NCBI GenBank assembly: GCA_964057225.1
Contig: OZ059899.1
Span: 11,036,001-11,100,000 of the forward strand
Reading direction: 5' to 3'
Source: Auanema rhodensis
Lineage: Eukaryota; Nematoda; Chromadorea; Rhabditida; Rhabditidae
Length of the DNA: 64,000 nucleotides
This document shows positions 60,601 through 64,000 of this stretch, one piece after another; position 1 is the stretch's first letter, and the number at the start of each line of letters is the position of its first letter. The translations under genes and the position numbers were made by a program. The notes below the pieces were generated by a model. It was not told the origin of the DNA, did not search any database, and saw only the letters and a list, made by a program, of their open reading frames with translations.

Positions 60601-62900
60601 CGTTTGATTTTGATGAAGAGCTTTTGGAATATTGTAGGACAGATGTCCGTATTTTAACCAACTGTATGAAAGTTTACATGAAGTTGGCAACCGCCACCAC
60701 TGGCTGGAACCCTGTCATACAATGTATGACATTTGCCAGTTTCTCTTTATTCCAGGCAAGTTTTTTAAAATACAAGCATTTTCAAAACTAGTATATTACA
60801 GTTGAAAATGAATCACATTAAAGAGAACCAAGTGGGTATTCTGCCCGAGACTGGTTATTATGCCGGTCAAAAGCAGAGTATAATAGCCATAAAGTATATA
60901 AAATGGCTAGAACAAGGATTGGGCCACCCATTAATGCATAAGCTTAATGGTGGCGAATTTGCAGTGAGAGTAGATGGCCATCGCTATCTACTCGATGCTT
61001 ATGACCCCGTTGCCAATCATGGCTATGAGGTGAGTAATTTGTAATAAATGTAAAAAATGCAAATTTTTGTAGATTAATGGTTGCATTTACCATGGTTGCC
61101 CCCAGTGCACCAACAAGAGCGCTATAGCACCAGGCAGAAATGGTGAAACAATGGAAGAGGTAATTGTGACATTTTTAATCATTTTAATTTTTAAAATTTA
61201 GGTTTATGATAAAACCATGAAAAGGCTTGAAGCAATTCAAAGCCAAGGCATTAGTGTTACCACAGTGTGGGAGCACGAAATTAATGCTCAAATTTCGGCC
61301 AATGAAGAAATGGCGAAATTTATGCGTGAAACAAATGTTGTTACACGCTTGGCACCTAGAGATGCCTTTACCGGTGGCCGCACCCAGACATATAAGCTTT
61401 TGGCACAAGCTTCGGATAGATACTCGCTCGAGTATGTGGACTTTTGTTCACTATATCCATATGTCACAGCCTTTGATGCCTATTACCCTGTAGGTAATCC
61501 CAAAGTTATTACTGAGGGTTTCAAAAGCTTTGAGACATGTTGCCCATACAAGGGGCTAGTAAAATGTGACGTGCTTGCACCCACAAATTTGCTGTACCCT
61601 GTATTAGGCACACGTATTGGCGGTAAACTTATTTTTACAAACTGCCGCACTTGTGCAGTCAAAAGTAAAAATGTAACATGTGAGCACCAGAATGATGTAA
61701 ATGCTAGAAAGCTGCATCTAACTGTGACACATGTTGAGCTCGAGTGTGCCATACAACGTGGCTATAAAGTGCTTAATGTGCATGAGGTGTGGCACTGGGA
61801 AGAATGGCAACAAGGCGGCCTGTTTAAAGAGTTTGTACAAAAGTACATAAAAATTAAACAAGAGGCGTCGGGCTGGCCAAAGCCAAACATGACAGAGGAA
61901 GAAAAGGTATGTTTTAACAAAAGTATCACATTAAATAGAATTTTACAGGTGATTTATCTCCAAGAGCACGAGGAGAACACTGGTGTTGCTCTGGAGAGCA
62001 ATAAAATTGAAAAGAATGCTGCCATGCGTAGCATTGCCAAACTGCAGCTAAATAGGTTTGTAAACTTTTTAAAACAATACATTACAAATTTGCTTATAGT
62101 GTCTGGGGTAAAATGGGTCAAAGACCAGATAAAGCCCAAACCAAGATTATTGGTGTTGAGGACCCAGAAATTGGTAGGATCATTACTGATCCTGCAAGGG
62201 AACTCACCGGGTTCAAAATTGTGGATAATGTTGCGTACTGCACAACAGTACCAGAGGATTCACATTTGGCGCCACCGCCTTTTACAAATGTAGCTATTGC
62301 GGCCTATACAACCGCTCATGCAAGGCTACTATTGTATAAGGCAATGGAGAAAATTGGAAAGAATTTGGTGTATACAGGTAATTTTATACTTGTATTCAAT
62401 TTAAACTTACATTATTTAGACACGGATTCTCTAATTTATCAAAGATGCCTAGATGAGCCAGATCCAATTGAGGATATGAAGGGTGAATGGTTAGGTAAAC
62501 TAACCTCTGAAATACCCGATGGTTGGTCAATGACCAAGTTTGTGTCACCAGCGGCAAAAGTTTATAGTTATAAACTTGTAAATGCAGCTGGTGATGTAAA
62601 ATATGTAACAAAGGCAAAGGGAGTGGTAAGTACGAGCTTTGACTTTTCAAATAATTTTATAATTTTCAGACGTTGGACCACACGGCAGCGTCAGTGGTAA
62701 ACTTTGAAAGTATGGAGCGACTGGTTCGCGGACTCGTTGTGGATGGAGAGAAATTGGTTTTAAAAACCAATACGACATTGTTAAAGAGGCAACTCGGTGC
62801 CATATCCACAATGGATATGACAAAAAGTACTAAAGTCGTAATGGATAAACTTTGTTATCTTCAAGATTATAGTACTTTACCCTACGGTTATTGTGAATAA
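57691..62900 (+). CDS. Polinton protein-primed family B DNA polymerase, 14 exons
   Basis: Replicates the linear element DNA. Exons: 57691-57704, 57751-57807, 57854-57976, 58022-58103, 58675-59709, 59754-59927, 59973-60755, 60802-61029, 61073-61159, 61202-61906, 61949-62055, 62100-62377, 62420-62625, 62670-62900; about 1369 codons, all phases agree, TAA end. Twelve introns are 42-46 nt and one is 571 nt; the one after 60755 is GC-AG. N-terminus: acidic, Ser-rich, with a SUMO-binding-like VIEVITLDDSD. Then a Cys/His zinc-finger region (about 59480-59880). Exonuclease: DFET, AHNGSRFD, EYCRTD. Polymerase: DFCSLYP, LNSVWGK, YTDTDS. All catalytic Asp residues are present. The ATG was chosen because exon 1 joins exon 2 in phase; exons 1-4 are the least certain. 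Confidence 0.9.
58104..58674 (+). other. Long intron of the polymerase gene
   Basis: 571 nt, GTGCGA...TATTATAG, AT-rich with caatctatct/ctatcta-like simple sequence. It holds an 80-codon open stretch that looks like chance. It joins codon GAG to TGG in phase 0. I see no gene inside. Confidence 0.7.
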
Positions 62901-62991
62901 TATATTTGAATTTATAAATTTTTATCTTGTATATATTTGTATTTATAAAATTTTATCATTGTACATGTATATTTTTAAAAATAGTTGTATT

Positions 62992-62997
62992 AATAAA
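62992..62997 (+). terminator. Polyadenylation signal for the polymerase gene
   Basis: AATAAA about 92 nt past the stop, the first canonical signal on this strand. Confidence 0.6.
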
Positions 62998-63022
62998 TTT
63001 TATTCTTAAATCTTTTAAAGAA

Positions 63023-63028
63023 TTTATT
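63023..63028 (-). terminator. Polyadenylation signal for the capsid gene
   Basis: AATAAA on the minus strand, only 7 nt past the capsid stop. The two convergent genes share a roughly 135-bp intergenic space, so their 3' ends may overlap. Confidence 0.6.
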
Positions 63029-63035
63029 ACATACA

Positions 63036-64000
63036 TTACAAACTGGTATCAATATATGGAGCACGATTGTTGTCAATTGAAAGAATAGAGTCATACTCTG
63101 CATAAACAATTGCATATAAGCCCTCTTGCGGCGTTTGTTGACCAAATTCCAATTTCAAGGCTACATTACCTTGTCGTATAACATCAAATAACTCTGACGA
63201 ATGCACAGTAGGAGAAATATCAAATACAAAAAATGTGAAACCAGCTTTATACATTGCTGGTGTAATACCATTGGATGAATCTGTACGACCAAGTCCCAAA
63301 CCTTCGAGCATGTCAATATATGCTGTGGCATAGGAAGATCGCCATTCTAAATTATAAGGACGGGTAGGTATTACCCTATTGTTGAGCGTCAAGTATATAT
63401 TTTTCAAATCAAACGGTTTAAAGTTGAATGGCGAATGTTTAAAAGTACCATTATAAGCGTGTGCGCCAACAAGACCTACTACGACACGTTTTGGTGTATG
63501 AGACGTGAATAATATATTATTAGGTGAATCCAAGCGGCCTCCTTCTATGAAATAAGAGCGCATTTTCACTGATGTCATGGGGTAGTGTATTCGATCCTTT
63601 GCGAGTTTATCTTCTATAGCCATAGCTAATCCAGCGTTTAGATCAAACTCTTGAATGAGCAAATGTACATCGCTGATATCTACTTTCAAATTTGGAAACT
63701 CCTCCTTTAATGTAGTATCCTTGTTTTCATTATTCCAGCCTAGAGTGTCAATTAAAAAGTTATCACGGTTTGGATATGCAGTTAGCTCCATTTTTGAATA
63801 GTTTACAAACAGTCGCTCTTGATTAAATAGGTCGATACTGACGGGAGCAGCCATCTCACACAATATGCCATTTTTTACAAGCGTTTGACGCGTTCTAAAT
63901 CCAGCACTGGATGCATTATCTATATATCTATCAGCATAATAGCCTGATATGGCAAGTTTGCTCTCTTTAACATCGTTGCTATACATTAAAATATTCTCGA
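63036..64000 (-). CDS. Polinton capsid protein (PY-type, double jelly-roll), 5' end outside window
   Basis: Predicted major capsid protein of the Polinton virion. The 317-codon open part ends at TAA (63036-63038) and runs off the right edge with no stop; the ATG at 63984-63986 is in frame but is not necessarily the start. The visible part resembles the Polinton capsid family often annotated as uncharacterized F54H12.2-like. Its marks are an NNILFTSHTPKRVVVGLV block, SPFNFKPFDLKNIYLTLN, a GLGLGRTDSSNGIT stretch and a C-terminal EYDSILSIDNNR. The N-terminal jelly roll is mostly missing because of the window edge. No intron is seen, in contrast to the polymerase gene. The assignment as major rather than minor capsid protein is from memory of family patterns. 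Confidence 0.82.
   Translation of the reverse strand, partial: ENILMYSNDVKESKLAISGYYADRYIDNASSAGFRTRQTLVKNGILCEMAAPVSIDLFNQERLFVNYSKMELTAYPNRDNFLIDTLGWNNENKDTTLKEEFPNLKVDISDVHLLIQEFDLNAGLAMAIEDKLAKDRIHYPMTSVKMRSYFIEGGRLDSPNNILFTSHTPKRVVVGLVGAHAYNGTFKHSPFNFKPFDLKNIYLTLNNRVIPTRPYNLEWRSSYATAYIDMLEGLGLGRTDSSNGITPAMYKAGFTFFVFDISPTVHSSELFDVIRQGNVALKLEFGQQTPQEGLYAIVYAEYDSILSIDNNRAPYIDTSL

Larger units (their letters stand above)
56467..64000 (+). mobile_element. Polinton/Maverick transposon, left part
   Basis: The array unit stops after AGTATC at 56466 and unrelated sequence begins AGTAGAGAGCC. This fits a Polinton terminus (terminal AG, 6-bp target duplication), with AGTATC as the candidate duplication. 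Inside are a protein-primed family B DNA polymerase and a convergent capsid gene, the core Polinton pair. Retroviral-type integrase, adenain-like protease, FtsK-type ATPase, minor capsid gene and the right terminal repeat are not in the window. The element sits in the tRNA array, so array sequence resuming at the same unit position is predicted beyond the right edge. Confidence 0.88.

Overview
The window is eukaryotic nuclear DNA, AT-rich, and almost certainly from a small-intron animal. A spliced Polinton gene with a string of 42-46 nt introns points to a nematode-like or similarly compact metazoan genome, but I could not place the species.

About 44 kb (1-15182, 17880-30095, 40017-56466) is one tandem array. 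Its unit is normally 667 bp and carries a tRNA-Ile(AAT) gene on the minus strand. I count 66 full-length tRNA copies, one cut by the window edge and one split by a retrotransposon. Nearly all keep a good cloverleaf, A and B boxes and a 3' T-run terminator. The array has internal history: 410/411-bp deletion units, a 2823-bp higher-order repeat, 1334-bp dimers, and a solo LTR that was inserted once and then copied with its host unit to five places.

Two related Ty3/Gypsy-type retrotransposons sit in the array on the plus strand. The full-length one (30096-40016) has 381-bp LTRs, 4-bp target duplications, PBS and PPT. Its gene order is unusual: gag, then an envelope-like glycoprotein, then protease-RT-RNase H-integrase, with the envelope-like frame running without a stop into pol. 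The short one (15183-17879) lacks almost all coding sequence. Its first internal junction falls exactly on a GT-AG boundary of the long element, as expected if a spliced RNA had been reverse transcribed. The array also holds a paralogous empty site for this short insertion.

From 56467 to the right edge lies the left part of a Polinton/Maverick. It has a likely terminal repeat with 31-bp CAGCTG units, a 55-bp palindrome-bearing tandem repeat, a protein-primed family B DNA polymerase gene that I could assemble as 14 exons with an uninterrupted frame of about 1369 codons (57691-62900), and a convergent, edge-truncated capsid gene. The polymerase replicates the Polinton DNA and the capsid protein would build a virion shell; the other expected Polinton genes lie beyond the window.
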